From G965220205 sp965220205 (GTDB lineage: Bacteria; Chloroflexota; Dehalococcoidia; Lucifugimonadales; Australimonadaceae), in the NCBI GenBank assembly GCA_965220205.1, contig OZ244812.1:2868673-2932672 (forward strand): DNA of 64,000 nucleotides, in the 5' to 3' direction. Below are positions 9,399 to 17,777 of the stretch, one piece after another; position 1 is the stretch's first letter, and each line of letters starts with the position of its first letter. A model generated the notes under the pieces. That model did no database searches. It was not told the origin of the DNA and worked only from the letters and a program-made list of their open reading frames with translations. Made by a program: the position numbers and the translations under genes.

Positions 9399-9950
9399 TC
9401 ATTCCGCCTTTTCCCGCTCTCGGGGTTCGATGTCGTCACGGATTCTCTCACTGATGCGGTCTGTCTCATTTTGGAGGTCCTCAATGCGCAGGAGCGCGTC
9501 CGCCTTCGGCAGCTCCAGCACCCCCTCCAGCCCCTCGCAGAGCGTGTCGAACCGCGGCCACTCCGCCGCCTCGAAACCCTCCGGAGCAAGATCTCCACGC
9601 GACATGACCCACGAGCACATGACGAAGACGCCTCTCTCCACATCAAGCGCCTCTTCGCAGCTGTCCTCCTCGACACAGTCTTTCAGGTCGCCCAACCGCG
9701 CGTCGAAGCGTCGTGCGAGCTTCTCCGAGTCGGCAATCCAGTCCTCGACGTCAGGAAACAGACGCTCGCACCCGGTCAGGACCACTGCGGCGAGAGCCAC
9801 GACCCCGATGAGCAGGACGGTCCGAATCAATCCGGCACCCGCTGGATCGTCGCGCCGGTCTCGCCCATCATAACGATTGTCCTCGTCCAGTCGAGCCCTG
9901 ATCAGTTTCCAGTCGGCTGAGGTGAATTGCCTGGCCGTGCTGTCCTCCAT
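9399..9950 (-). CDS. Small membrane-anchored hypothetical protein
   Basis: A 183-aa protein with a charged cytoplasmic-type N-terminus, one hydrophobic segment at about 41-60 ending VVLTGC (Cys61, lipobox-like but internal) and an acidic, Cys-containing outer part rich in Glu and Asp. It starts 5 bases after the stop of the hybrid kinase on the same strand, so the two are probably co-transcribed. This suggests a link to signalling, perhaps as a periplasmic accessory, but no known domain is recognised. Confidence 0.65.
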   Translation of the reverse strand: MEDSTARQFTSADWKLIRARLDEDNRYDGRDRRDDPAGAGLIRTVLLIGVVALAAVVLTGCERLFPDVEDWIADSEKLARRFDARLGDLKDCVEEDSCEEALDVERGVFVMCSWVMSRGDLAPEGFEAAEWPRFDTLCEGLEGVLELPKADALLRIEDLQNETDRISERIRDDIEPREREKAE

Positions 9951-9955
9951 TCAAG

Positions 9956-12430
9956 TCAAGATATGTCGTTGGCGTCGTCAACGTGAGGTGCGCCCTCGTG
10001 CGGGGTTGTGATGTCCTCCGCCTTCTCCTCACCCTGCTCCTCCCCCTTCTCCATCCGGTAGCCGACGCGGGGCACGGCGAAGATGAAGGCCGGGTTGGAC
10101 GCATCCTCGCCCAGCTTGCGGCGCAGCCTCTTGACGATGTTCCGCACCGGCCCGGTGTCCTCGCCCTTGTCCGGTCCCCAGACCCGTTGCAGCAGATGCT
10201 CGTGGGTCAGCGCCCGCCCCGCGTTCACCGATAGCTCGACCAGCATCCGGTACTCGATGTCGGTGAGCTCCACGGGGTTTCCGGCCACCGTCACCCTGCG
10301 GTGGGGATAGTCGACGGTCAGGTCTCCCCGCACGTAGGGCTCGGAGGGCTGGGCCAGCTCCGGCGCCGCACGCTTGCGCAGGGCCGCCCTGATCCTGGCC
10401 GCAAGCTCCGTCGGCGAGAAGGGCTTGACCACGTAGTCGGCCGCTCCCAGGTCGAAGGCCCGGGCCACGACCTCCTCCTGGCCGTTGACGGACAGGAAGA
10501 TGACCGGCACGTCGGAGACCTCGCGGATGTCCTTCATCAGCTCCATGCCGTCGCTGCCCGGAAGCATCATGTCCAGCAGCACCAGGCGGGGCGTTTCCTC
10601 CGCCATGAGCCGGGGGACCTCCTCCGGGTCCCCGGTCACGACGGGCGCGTAGCCCGCCTGGGTGAGGGCGTCCCGCACGTACCGGAGCGTCTGCGGGTCG
10701 TCGTCCACGCAGAGGACGCGGGGCCGCTCCCTGGTCTTCGTCCTGCGCCGGCGCGACCGTGGAGGGGGGAGGGCGATGGTCTCCTCCACCGCCGGAACGG
10801 TGAAGGTGAACCGGCTTCCCAGGCCAAGCCCGTCGCTCTCGGCCCGGATGCGGCCCCCGTGGGCCTCCACGATGCCCTTGCAGATGGCGAGTCCCAGGCC
10901 CGACCCGGCTATCTCACGTCCCCGCTCCTCGCCGTCGAGCCGGGAGAACTTGCGGAACAGGTGTGGCAGCCGCTCGGCGGGCACGCCCACGCCGTCGTCC
11001 GCCACCGAGAAGGCGACGTGGACGCCATCCCGCGCCGCGGCCACCCGGATGGGGGACAGCGTGTTCGAGTGCCTGGCCGCGTTGGAGAGCAGGTTGCCCA
11101 GCGCCTGGACGATGCGCCGCCGGTCCGCCATGACCCGGGGCAGGTCCGGCGGCAGGTCGATGACCAGGTTGGCCCGGCCGCCCCCGCTCTGGAACCTGCT
11201 CCTGGCCTCGTCCACCAGGACGCCCGCCTCCACGGGTTCGGGGGAGACCGGCAGGGCGCCCGTCTCGATGCGTGCCACGTCCAGCAGGTCGCCGATCAGG
11301 TGGCGCATGTTCTCGGACTGGTCTCGGATGATCCTGAAGAACTGCGTCATCTCGGCGGAGTCCAGGTCTGAGGCGGATTCCAGAAGGGTGTCCACCGATC
11401 CCTTGACGGCGGCCAGCGGGGTCCGCAACTCGTGGCTCACCATGCCCAGGAACTCGGCCCGCAGCCGCTCCAGCTCCTCCATCGGCGTCATGTCCTGCAT
11501 GGTCACGACCACCGACTCGACCTCGCCCTCCTCCCCATCCTCGGAGAAGATGGGCGTGGCGTTGATCAGGGTGGTGACGCTCTGCCCGCCGGGGGCCTGG
11601 AGGACGATCTCCTCCGCCCGCACCGTCTCCCCCGTGCGCAGCCCTTGGGCCAGGGGGAACTCCACCAGGGAGACCTCCCGCCCGTCGGCCCGCCGGAAGG
11701 TCAGCACCTCGAGTAGCTGCTCCGCCGTCCCGCCCGGCTCGCACAGGCCGCTGACGATCCGCCTCGCCTCCCGGTTGATGGAGCGGACTTCGCCAGTGCC
11801 GGCGTCGAGGACCAACACCCCCACGGGCGTGGTGTTCACCAGAGTCTCCAGGTCTGCCCTCGTCCGCTGCTCCTCCCGGTGCCTGCGGGCGTTGGCGATG
11901 ACCAGCGCCGCCTGGGAGGCGAACATCACCAGGGTCTCCTCGTCTTCGGGGGTGAACTCCAGCTCCTTCTCGCCGACGTAGAAGGCCCCGACGCTCTCCC
12001 CAAGGTGGCGGATGGGCGCGGCCAGGAAGGGAAGGGGCGAGCTCACCGCCATCGGCGGGTGGAACTCGGGCAGGCCCAACTCCCTGACGTAGCTGTGGAA
12101 GTCCCGCAGTCTCAGCGGCTCGCCGATGCTGCTCAGGTACTCGAAGAACAGCATCCCGTTGGGAAATTCGGCGAACCGCCGGCTCTCCTCGGGAGTCAGC
12201 CCGGAATAGAGGAAGTCCTGTATCCGCCCCGATTCGTTCAGGAGGGTGATGACGCCGTAGCGCGCCCCGGTCAGCGAGCAGGCTGAGTCCAGCACCCTCT
12301 GGAGCACCGTGTCGAAGTCCAGGCTCTCGTTGATGCGCAGGCTGGCCTGGCTCAGCCTGGAGAGGCGGTCGCGCAGGGCCTCGTTCTCCCGCTCAAGCTC
12401 CCCGGCGCTCTTCATCCTTTCGACCTCCAT
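9956..12430 (-). CDS. Hybrid sensor kinase fused to an OmpR-type response regulator
   Basis: An 824-aa single-chain two-component system. In order: a coiled-coil leader, GAF domain (about 30-190), PAS-like domain (195-315), HisKA dimerisation domain with the phospho-acceptor His at about 333 in VSHELRTPL, HATPase (about 430-545, GSGLGLAICKG), REC domain (about 573-690) with the acceptor Asp at about 620 in LLDMMLPG and VKPFS, and a winged-helix Trans_reg_C domain (about 715-800, ending VPRVGYRME). No membrane segment is seen, so it should sense a cytoplasmic signal and bind DNA itself. It is divergent from the Fn3 protein gene at 13016, which suggests that gene or its own promoter as a target. 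Its 5' end is part of the duplicated block. Confidence 0.9.
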   Translation of the reverse strand: MEVERMKSAGELERENEALRDRLSRLSQASLRINESLDFDTVLQRVLDSACSLTGARYGVITLLNESGRIQDFLYSGLTPEESRRFAEFPNGMLFFEYLSSIGEPLRLRDFHSYVRELGLPEFHPPMAVSSPLPFLAAPIRHLGESVGAFYVGEKELEFTPEDEETLVMFASQAALVIANARRHREEQRTRADLETLVNTTPVGVLVLDAGTGEVRSINREARRIVSGLCEPGGTAEQLLEVLTFRRADGREVSLVEFPLAQGLRTGETVRAEEIVLQAPGGQSVTTLINATPIFSEDGEEGEVESVVVTMQDMTPMEELERLRAEFLGMVSHELRTPLAAVKGSVDTLLESASDLDSAEMTQFFRIIRDQSENMRHLIGDLLDVARIETGALPVSPEPVEAGVLVDEARSRFQSGGGRANLVIDLPPDLPRVMADRRRIVQALGNLLSNAARHSNTLSPIRVAAARDGVHVAFSVADDGVGVPAERLPHLFRKFSRLDGEERGREIAGSGLGLAICKGIVEAHGGRIRAESDGLGLGSRFTFTVPAVEETIALPPPRSRRRRTKTRERPRVLCVDDDPQTLRYVRDALTQAGYAPVVTGDPEEVPRLMAEETPRLVLLDMMLPGSDGMELMKDIREVSDVPVIFLSVNGQEEVVARAFDLGAADYVVKPFSPTELAARIRAALRKRAAPELAQPSEPYVRGDLTVDYPHRRVTVAGNPVELTDIEYRMLVELSVNAGRALTHEHLLQRVWGPDKGEDTGPVRNIVKRLRRKLGEDASNPAFIFAVPRVGYRMEKGEEQGEEKAEDITTPHEGAPHVDDANDIS

Positions 12431-13015
12431 TCAAGCATGGGCGACCCGCGGTTCCCCTGGTCCCGCACGGCCCGGCGCGCCCATTATAGAGGCCATACAG
12501 CACATTACACAAGCAAGATTAGTCCTAAATTGGTGGCAAAAGTGCATATATTACACTGACTTTCCACAACTTTCTCTGCCACACTGATGGGCACTTTGCC
12601 CCAACGTACGGCGGGGAGGCATTCACTTGGGACTCGATAGGCCAATAGACGGAGTGGATACGACGGTCGCAGCGGCCCGTGTTGCCGTGGTCTCCGCGAC
12701 CCGGCCCGACTTCCGCCTAGCACAGATGTTCACCCCCCCCCCCCCGATTTTCCCTCCGCTCTAGCCCCCTCGTCCCCTCTGGCTCATGCCGGCAGGCCCG
12801 ATTCTCTCCCGTCGCCGCTCCCTCTGAGCGCGCGCCCGAAGCAACCGGAGTCCTCGAAGGACGCCTTCCCCCGGACTTCGCACGTCCCGCACTCACCCGA
12901 AACAGCCTTCATCCATGCAACGCCCTACGCCGCTGCGCGCCGCTCCTCTATCGGCTGACGCCTGCGGACCGGACGGGCTGCGTCCCGCACACCCGCACCA
13001 GCACAAGGAGGAACG
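12431..13015. promoter_or_regulatory. Divergent leader between kinase and Fn3 gene
   Basis: This 585-base stretch has no convincing gene. It holds an AT-richer island with TGCATATATTACACTGA near 12543-12559 in otherwise GC-rich DNA, a plausible promoter or operator region, then a 13-C tract (12733-12745), and a strong ribosome site AAGGAGG at 13004-13010 before ATG 13016. Almost the same sequence precedes the second Fn3 gene. Divergent promoters are expected; the exact -35/-10 boxes cannot be fixed by eye. Confidence 0.6.
12733..12745. repeat. Poly-C tract, 13 bases (copy 1)
   Basis: A run of 13 C lies in the leader about 270 bases upstream of the Fn3 start. The same run, also 13 C, is present in the second leader. 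Such tracts are prone to slippage and can vary expression when they lie near a promoter or regulator site. Read-length error in homopolymers is a possible caveat. Confidence 0.9.
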
Positions 13016-16000
13016 ATGTTGACTCGCACCGATAGACGACGATTCCCCGTCCTGCTCGCCGTCATAGCGGCCCTGGCGATGGCCATGCTCTTCTCCCCGG
13101 TACAGGCCCAGGAGGGCTCGGCCCCCGACAAGCCCAGGGGCCTCGAAGCCACGGCGACCCACGGCCAGGTCGTCCTCACCTGGGACGACCCCCAGGACGA
13201 CTCCATCACCGGCTACGTGATCCTGCGCCGCGTCCGCGTGAACGACACCGGGGGCGACTTCAGCGTACTGGTCTCGGACACCGGCACGGCGGCGCTGACC
13301 TACACCGACGACACGGTGGCGGCCAGCCTCACCTACACCTACCGCATCAAGGCCATCAACGAGCACGGGGTGAGCGAGCGCTCCCGCTGGTTCCACGTCG
13401 ACACTCCGGCAGCCCCTGAGCCGGAGGAGGAGCAGGCTGCCGAACCCCCCGACAAGCCCAGGGGCCTCGAAGCCACGGCGACCCACGACTCGGTGACCCT
13501 CACCTGGGACGACCCCGGCGACGACTCCATCACCGGCTACGTGATCCTGCGCCGCGTCCGCGTGAACGACACCGGGGGCGACTTCGATGTGCTGGTGGCG
13601 AACACCGAAACGGCGGCGCTGACCTACACCGACGACACGGTGGCGGCCAGCACCACCTACACCTACCGCATCAAGGCGATCAACGAGCACGGGGTGAGCG
13701 AGCGCTCCCGCTGGTCCCACATCAACGTCCCGGCAGCCCCTGAGCCGGAGGAGGAGCAGGCTGCCGAACCGCCCGACAAGCCCAGGGGCCTCGAAGCCAC
13801 GGCGACCCACGACTCGGTGACCCTCACCTGGGACGACCCCCAGGACGACTCCATCACCGGCTACGTGATCCTGCGCCGCATTCCCGGGGTCGACCCGGAG
13901 GGCCACTTCAATGAGTTGGTCTCGAACACGGGAACGGACGCCACCACCTACACCGACGACACCGTGGCGGCGGAGACTCGCTACACCTACCGCATCAAGG
14001 CCATCAACGAGCATGGGGTGAGCGAGCGTTCCCGCTGGTTCCACATCAACGTCCCCGCCGCGCCGGAGGCCGCCGAAGGCGACGAGCAGGACGGGGAGGG
14101 CGGCGGCGGCAGCGGCGGTCCCGGCAAACGGGCCAACGTTTCCGAGGGCGGCACCGACTGTCCCAACGACACCGCCACCACTTGCGAGGTGGACGTGGGC
14201 GGCTCGGTCACGGGCAACATCGGCTTCTTAGGCGATGGGGACTATTTCCGCGTCGATCTGGAGGCGGGCACGCGCTACCAGATCGACCTGGAGGGCGCGG
14301 ATACCGGCCGCGGCACCCTGGCGGACCCGGCCCTAGTACTCTATGACGAGTCCGATAGCTACCTTCTGGGTGACGACAACAACGGCGTAGGCGATAACGC
14401 CCGGATGATCTACACGCCGACCACGGCTGGCACGTACTACCTATTTGTGGAAGATTCTTTGGAAAGCGTTACCGGCACCTACACCCTGTCGGTGATCGTG
14501 CTGGGCGCGAACGGCGCCTCGGAGGCCGACACGGACTTTCCGGCCACCACCGCCACCACCGGCCGGGTCGAGGTCGGAGCCTCGGCCACGGGCAACATCG
14601 ACCGCTCCTTCGACCAGGACTGGTTCAGGCTCGACCTGGAAGCGGGCAAGACCTACCAGATCGACCTGGAGGGCGATACTGGCGGCGGCGGCACCCTGGG
14701 AGACCCCTATCTGCGCAATATCCGCGACTCGTCCGGCACCGAGATTTCCGGGACCGAGAACGACGATATCGTTGGCGGCGTTGCCGACAGCCGGGTGGTC
14801 TTCACGCCGACCGCGGATGGCGCCTACTACCTGGTAGCAAGCGGATTTGACGGCACCTACACGGGCACCTACACGCTGTCGGTGACCGAGCTGGAAACGA
14901 GAACCGAGGAGGGTGATACGGACTTCGCCAGTGACGTCACCACCCTCGGCAGGGTCGAGGTCGGCGGCTCGGCCACGGGAGAAATCGAGAACGTTGCCGA
15001 TGGCGACTGGTTCCGGGTCGTGCTGGAGAAAGACAAGACCTACGTGTTCGACCTGGAGGGCACGGAGACGAGCTCCGGAACCCTGGCAGACCCGATCCTA
15101 TTGCTCAGTGATGCTTCCGGAAGCACCCTTGAGGGAGACGATGACGGTGGCGACGGCGCCAACAGCCGGTTGGAATACACGGCGACCGCGGACGGCATCC
15201 ATTACCTTACCGCAACCACGCCGACCTCAGCGACCTCAGGTGGCACCTACACGCTGTCGGTGCGTGAGGTCACGACGCCGTCCACGCCAGGGTTCGGCGA
15301 AGGCGTCGCCGACCTGCTGAGCAACCTCGGGCAAGGCACCGACATAAATTCCTTCGCAGGCATTGGAACGTACGACAGCGCCCAGGGGTTCACCACCGGC
15401 AGAGAGCGCAACGGATACTTCCTTGACAGCATCACGCTGGACGTGAAAACGGTCCCCAACACCCCGGCCGACGTGACTGTCGAGCTGTGGTTCGCGAGCA
15501 GCGGGAACCCTGACGCATCGATCGCCACGCTGAAGCATGCCACAGGGAACTGGGCCACCGGCCTCAATACGTTCCGTGCCCCGCCGGGCAAGGTCCTGGC
15601 GGCCAAAACGAAATACTTCGTGGTTGTGTCCTACAGCGGCGGCCGACCGGGGCTCGACCTCGAGGTCACAAGAACACTCTCCGCTGATGACGCATCGACG
15701 AACTGGACGGTCACCGGTAAGCGTCTCGAACGTCAGAGCGGCAACGGTGGCAGTTGGGCGGGAGTATCAGCAACCGAGCATCTGAAGTTCAGAGTCAGGG
15801 CCGCCGCGGTCCCCGGGCAAGTCCCCGCCGAGGGCGACACCGACCTGCCCGCCAACGCGACCACCAACGGCGTGCTCGTCGCGGACGGGTACGCGGCCAG
15901 GGCAGCCATCGCAGAGCCGGTCTTCGTGGAAAGGACAGGCGACGACGACGTAGATGGTTACACCTTCGACACCGACTGGCTCGCGGTGGACCTGAAGGCG

Positions 16001-16633
16001 GGCCGGACCTACCGGATCGACATGAAGGGCGCAACTCCCGGCGACGACGAGCTCACCCTGCGCCTCCCGGAGATCGAGGCGATTTACGATGCGGACAGCA
16101 ACTACCTTCCCAACACGTCGTCCCGCGATGCAACCGACCATGCGAACAGTTCCCACCACCTGGCCCGGGTGGAGTTCACGCCGGACGCGGACGGCACGTA
16201 CTACATCGCGGCGACCGGCGAGTCGTTCACGTGGGGCGTCTACGAGCTGACGGTCATCGACATCACGGAGGATGCCGACGAGCACCCGGCCGACCGCAGC
16301 ACGACCGAGCACGCGCAGCGCGGGACCCCGGTCACGGGCAAGATCGACTTTTCGGGCGACGTCGACTGGTTCCGGCTGAACAAAACCGTCGCCGACACCT
16401 ACCAGATCGACCTGGAGGGACAGGCAACCGGGCGCGGCTCCTTGCGGGACCCGCTGCTGCGCGGGGTCTACGACGCGGACGGGAACTACATTTCTGGCAC
16501 CAGGAACGAAGACGGCGGCGAGGGCTACAACGCCCGGATCACCCTCGATCTCCCGGTGGGCATCTACTACATCGCGGTCGGCGCCTTCGGCAACCACGAG
16601 GGCACCTACACGCTGTCGGTGAACTACTCCTAG
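13016..16633 (+). CDS. Secreted fibronectin-III / PPC-domain protein
   Basis: A 1205-aa exported protein. Start ATG 13016 follows AAGGAGG. Residues 1-31 form a signal peptide ending VQAQ. Three near-identical Fn3 domains follow (about 13110-14070; each with LTWDDP and GYVILRR), then a Gly-rich linker and three PPC-like beta domains (about 14150-15270; each with DWFRVDLEAGKTYQIDLEG-type cores and ending GTYTLSV). A lectin-like or choice-of-anchor-type domain (about 15290-15810) and two more PPC domains close the protein. There is no LPXTG or membrane anchor, so it is probably released or held by another mechanism. Fn3/PPC arrays usually mediate binding to surfaces or polymers. It is divergent from the hybrid kinase and is a shorter paralogue of the 3305-aa protein. 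Confidence 0.88.
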   Translation: MLTRTDRRRFPVLLAVIAALAMAMLFSPVQAQEGSAPDKPRGLEATATHGQVVLTWDDPQDDSITGYVILRRVRVNDTGGDFSVLVSDTGTAALTYTDDTVAASLTYTYRIKAINEHGVSERSRWFHVDTPAAPEPEEEQAAEPPDKPRGLEATATHDSVTLTWDDPGDDSITGYVILRRVRVNDTGGDFDVLVANTETAALTYTDDTVAASTTYTYRIKAINEHGVSERSRWSHINVPAAPEPEEEQAAEPPDKPRGLEATATHDSVTLTWDDPQDDSITGYVILRRIPGVDPEGHFNELVSNTGTDATTYTDDTVAAETRYTYRIKAINEHGVSERSRWFHINVPAAPEAAEGDEQDGEGGGGSGGPGKRANVSEGGTDCPNDTATTCEVDVGGSVTGNIGFLGDGDYFRVDLEAGTRYQIDLEGADTGRGTLADPALVLYDESDSYLLGDDNNGVGDNARMIYTPTTAGTYYLFVEDSLESVTGTYTLSVIVLGANGASEADTDFPATTATTGRVEVGASATGNIDRSFDQDWFRLDLEAGKTYQIDLEGDTGGGGTLGDPYLRNIRDSSGTEISGTENDDIVGGVADSRVVFTPTADGAYYLVASGFDGTYTGTYTLSVTELETRTEEGDTDFASDVTTLGRVEVGGSATGEIENVADGDWFRVVLEKDKTYVFDLEGTETSSGTLADPILLLSDASGSTLEGDDDGGDGANSRLEYTATADGIHYLTATTPTSATSGGTYTLSVREVTTPSTPGFGEGVADLLSNLGQGTDINSFAGIGTYDSAQGFTTGRERNGYFLDSITLDVKTVPNTPADVTVELWFASSGNPDASIATLKHATGNWATGLNTFRAPPGKVLAAKTKYFVVVSYSGGRPGLDLEVTRTLSADDASTNWTVTGKRLERQSGNGGSWAGVSATEHLKFRVRAAAVPGQVPAEGDTDLPANATTNGVLVADGYAARAAIAEPVFVERTGDDDVDGYTFDTDWLAVDLKAGRTYRIDMKGATPGDDELTLRLPEIEAIYDADSNYLPNTSSRDATDHANSSHHLARVEFTPDADGTYYIAATGESFTWGVYELTVIDITEDADEHPADRSTTEHAQRGTPVTGKIDFSGDVDWFRLNKTVADTYQIDLEGQATGRGSLRDPLLRGVYDADGNYISGTRNEDGGEGYNARITLDLPVGIYYIAVGAFGNHEGTYTLSVNYS

Positions 16634-16754
16634 CCGGCGACCTCTCCCGCAAGAAGGGCGCCAGGAAAGCCCGCACGCCGTCCCGCCTGGGGTTTCCGGA
16701 CGGCCCGGACATCGGCGGTTGAAGGGAGATTGCAGCCGTCTTCCGGAAGGACCC

Positions 16755-17000
16755 ATGCCGAGACAGCGCAACAATTACAAGAGGAACACCCACGAGTTCC
16801 CTGCCGACTTCCCGGAGCGGCTGAAGCGCTTCCAGGTGGAGTCGGGCCTGTCGTGGTCGGAGATCGCCCGACGGCTGGGGACGTATCGCCACACCGTATG
16901 GCGCTGGGCTGAAGGCAAGGTCCGGCCCAACTATCAGCACCGCAGGGCGCTCATGGCGTTGGCCGACAGCATGGGACTCGGCCACCTGTTCAGAGACTGA
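16755..17000 (+). CDS. Small HTH DNA-binding protein (FPxDFPERL family)
   Basis: An 81-aa basic protein starting at ATG 16755 with GGAAGG just upstream (an in-frame start at 16719 is less likely). The core LKRFQVESGLSWSEIARRL plus TVWRWAEGKVRPN has the form of an XRE-like helix-turn-helix. The same family occurs at 27955, 60199 and 63631, all with FPxD(F/Y)P(E/Q)RL before the HTH. It follows the Fn3 gene by about 120 bases, as the 27955 copy follows the second Fn3 gene, so it may be a linked regulator. Confidence 0.75.
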   Translation: MPRQRNNYKRNTHEFPADFPERLKRFQVESGLSWSEIARRLGTYRHTVWRWAEGKVRPNYQHRRALMALADSMGLGHLFRD

Positions 17001-17023
17001 GCAGGCGCAACAGCCCCCGCCAG

Positions 17024-17194
17024 GCGGGCGTCCGTGATGGCGCGGGCGCTGTCCACCACCTCCTGAAGGACGCCCTCGAAGTCCAGGCTCTCGTTGATGC
17101 GCAGGCTGGCCTGGCTCAGCCTGGAGAGGCGGTCGCGCAGGGCCTCGTTCTCCCGCTCAAGCTCCCCGGCGTCCTTCATCCTCTCGACCTCCAT
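17024..17194 (-). pseudogene. 5' fragment of a hybrid kinase gene
   Basis: The first 39 codons match the start of the kinase at 12430 almost exactly (MEVERMK-AGELERENEAL). The sequence then continues as EGVLQEVVDSARAITDAR, which fits the beginning of a GAF domain but differs from the intact kinase, so the fragment derives from a different paralogue. After that the frame runs into unrelated sequence beside the HTH gene. The rest of the kinase is missing. Confidence 0.8.
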
Positions 17195-17777
17195 TCAAGC
17201 ATGGGCGACCCGCGGTTCCCCTGGTCCCGCACGGCCCGGCGCGCCCATTATAGGGTGGTGCGGCGCATTACACAAGCCAAGATTGCTCGCAAATTGGTGG
17301 CAAAAGTGCATATATTACACTGATTTTCCACAACATTCTCTGCCATACTCATGGGCACTTTGCCCCAACGTACGGCGGGGAGGCGTTCATTTGGGATTCG
17401 ATAGGCCCATAGACGGAGTGGAGACGGCGGTCGCGGCGGCCCGTGTTGCCGGGGTCTCCGCGACCCGGCCCGACTTCCGCCTAGCACAGATGTGCCCCCC
17501 CCCCCCCGATTTTCCCTCCGCTCTAGCACCCGAGCCCCCTCCGGCTCATGCCGGCAGGCCCGATTCTCCCCCATCGCCGCTCCCTCTGAGCGCGCGCCCG
17601 AAGCAACCGGAGTCCTCGAAGGACGCCTTCCCCCGGACTTCGCACGTCCCGCACTCACCCGAAACAGCCTTCAACCATGCAACGCCCTACGCCGCTGCGC
17701 GCCGCTCCTCTATCGGCTGACGCCCGCGGACCGGACGGGCTGCGTCCCGCACACCCGCACCAGCACAAGGAGGAACG
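17195..17777. promoter_or_regulatory. Leader of the giant Fn3 protein gene
   Basis: This 583-base leader has no convincing gene and is nearly the same as 12431-13015. It keeps the AT-rich TGCATATATTACACTGA element near 17308-17324, the poly-C run and the ribosome site AAGGAGG at 17766-17772. Conservation of the AT-rich element in both copies supports a promoter/operator role, perhaps for the kinase-regulator next door. Confidence 0.6.
17495..17507. repeat. Poly-C tract, 13 bases (copy 2)
   Basis: A run of 13 C occurs at the matching place in the duplicated leader, about 270 bases before the 3305-aa protein. The length equals that of copy 1 although flanking bases differ (preceded by TG rather than CA). 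Confidence 0.9.

Larger units (their letters stand above)
12313..13170. repeat. Duplicated block, copy 1 (kinase 5' end, leader, Fn3 5' end)
   Basis: This block reappears at about 17077-17930 with only scattered differences. It covers the first ~40 codons of the kinase, the whole divergent leader and the signal-peptide part of the Fn3 protein. The boundaries are approximate because Fn3 repeats blur the right end. The two copies are offset by about 4.76 kb, consistent with a segmental duplication or gene conversion between paralogous kinase/Fn3 pairs. Confidence 0.85.

Noticed and set aside
10301..11981. Plus-strand frames opposite the kinase
   Set aside because: Low-complexity products with no motifs; the minus strand encodes a full, well-ordered kinase.
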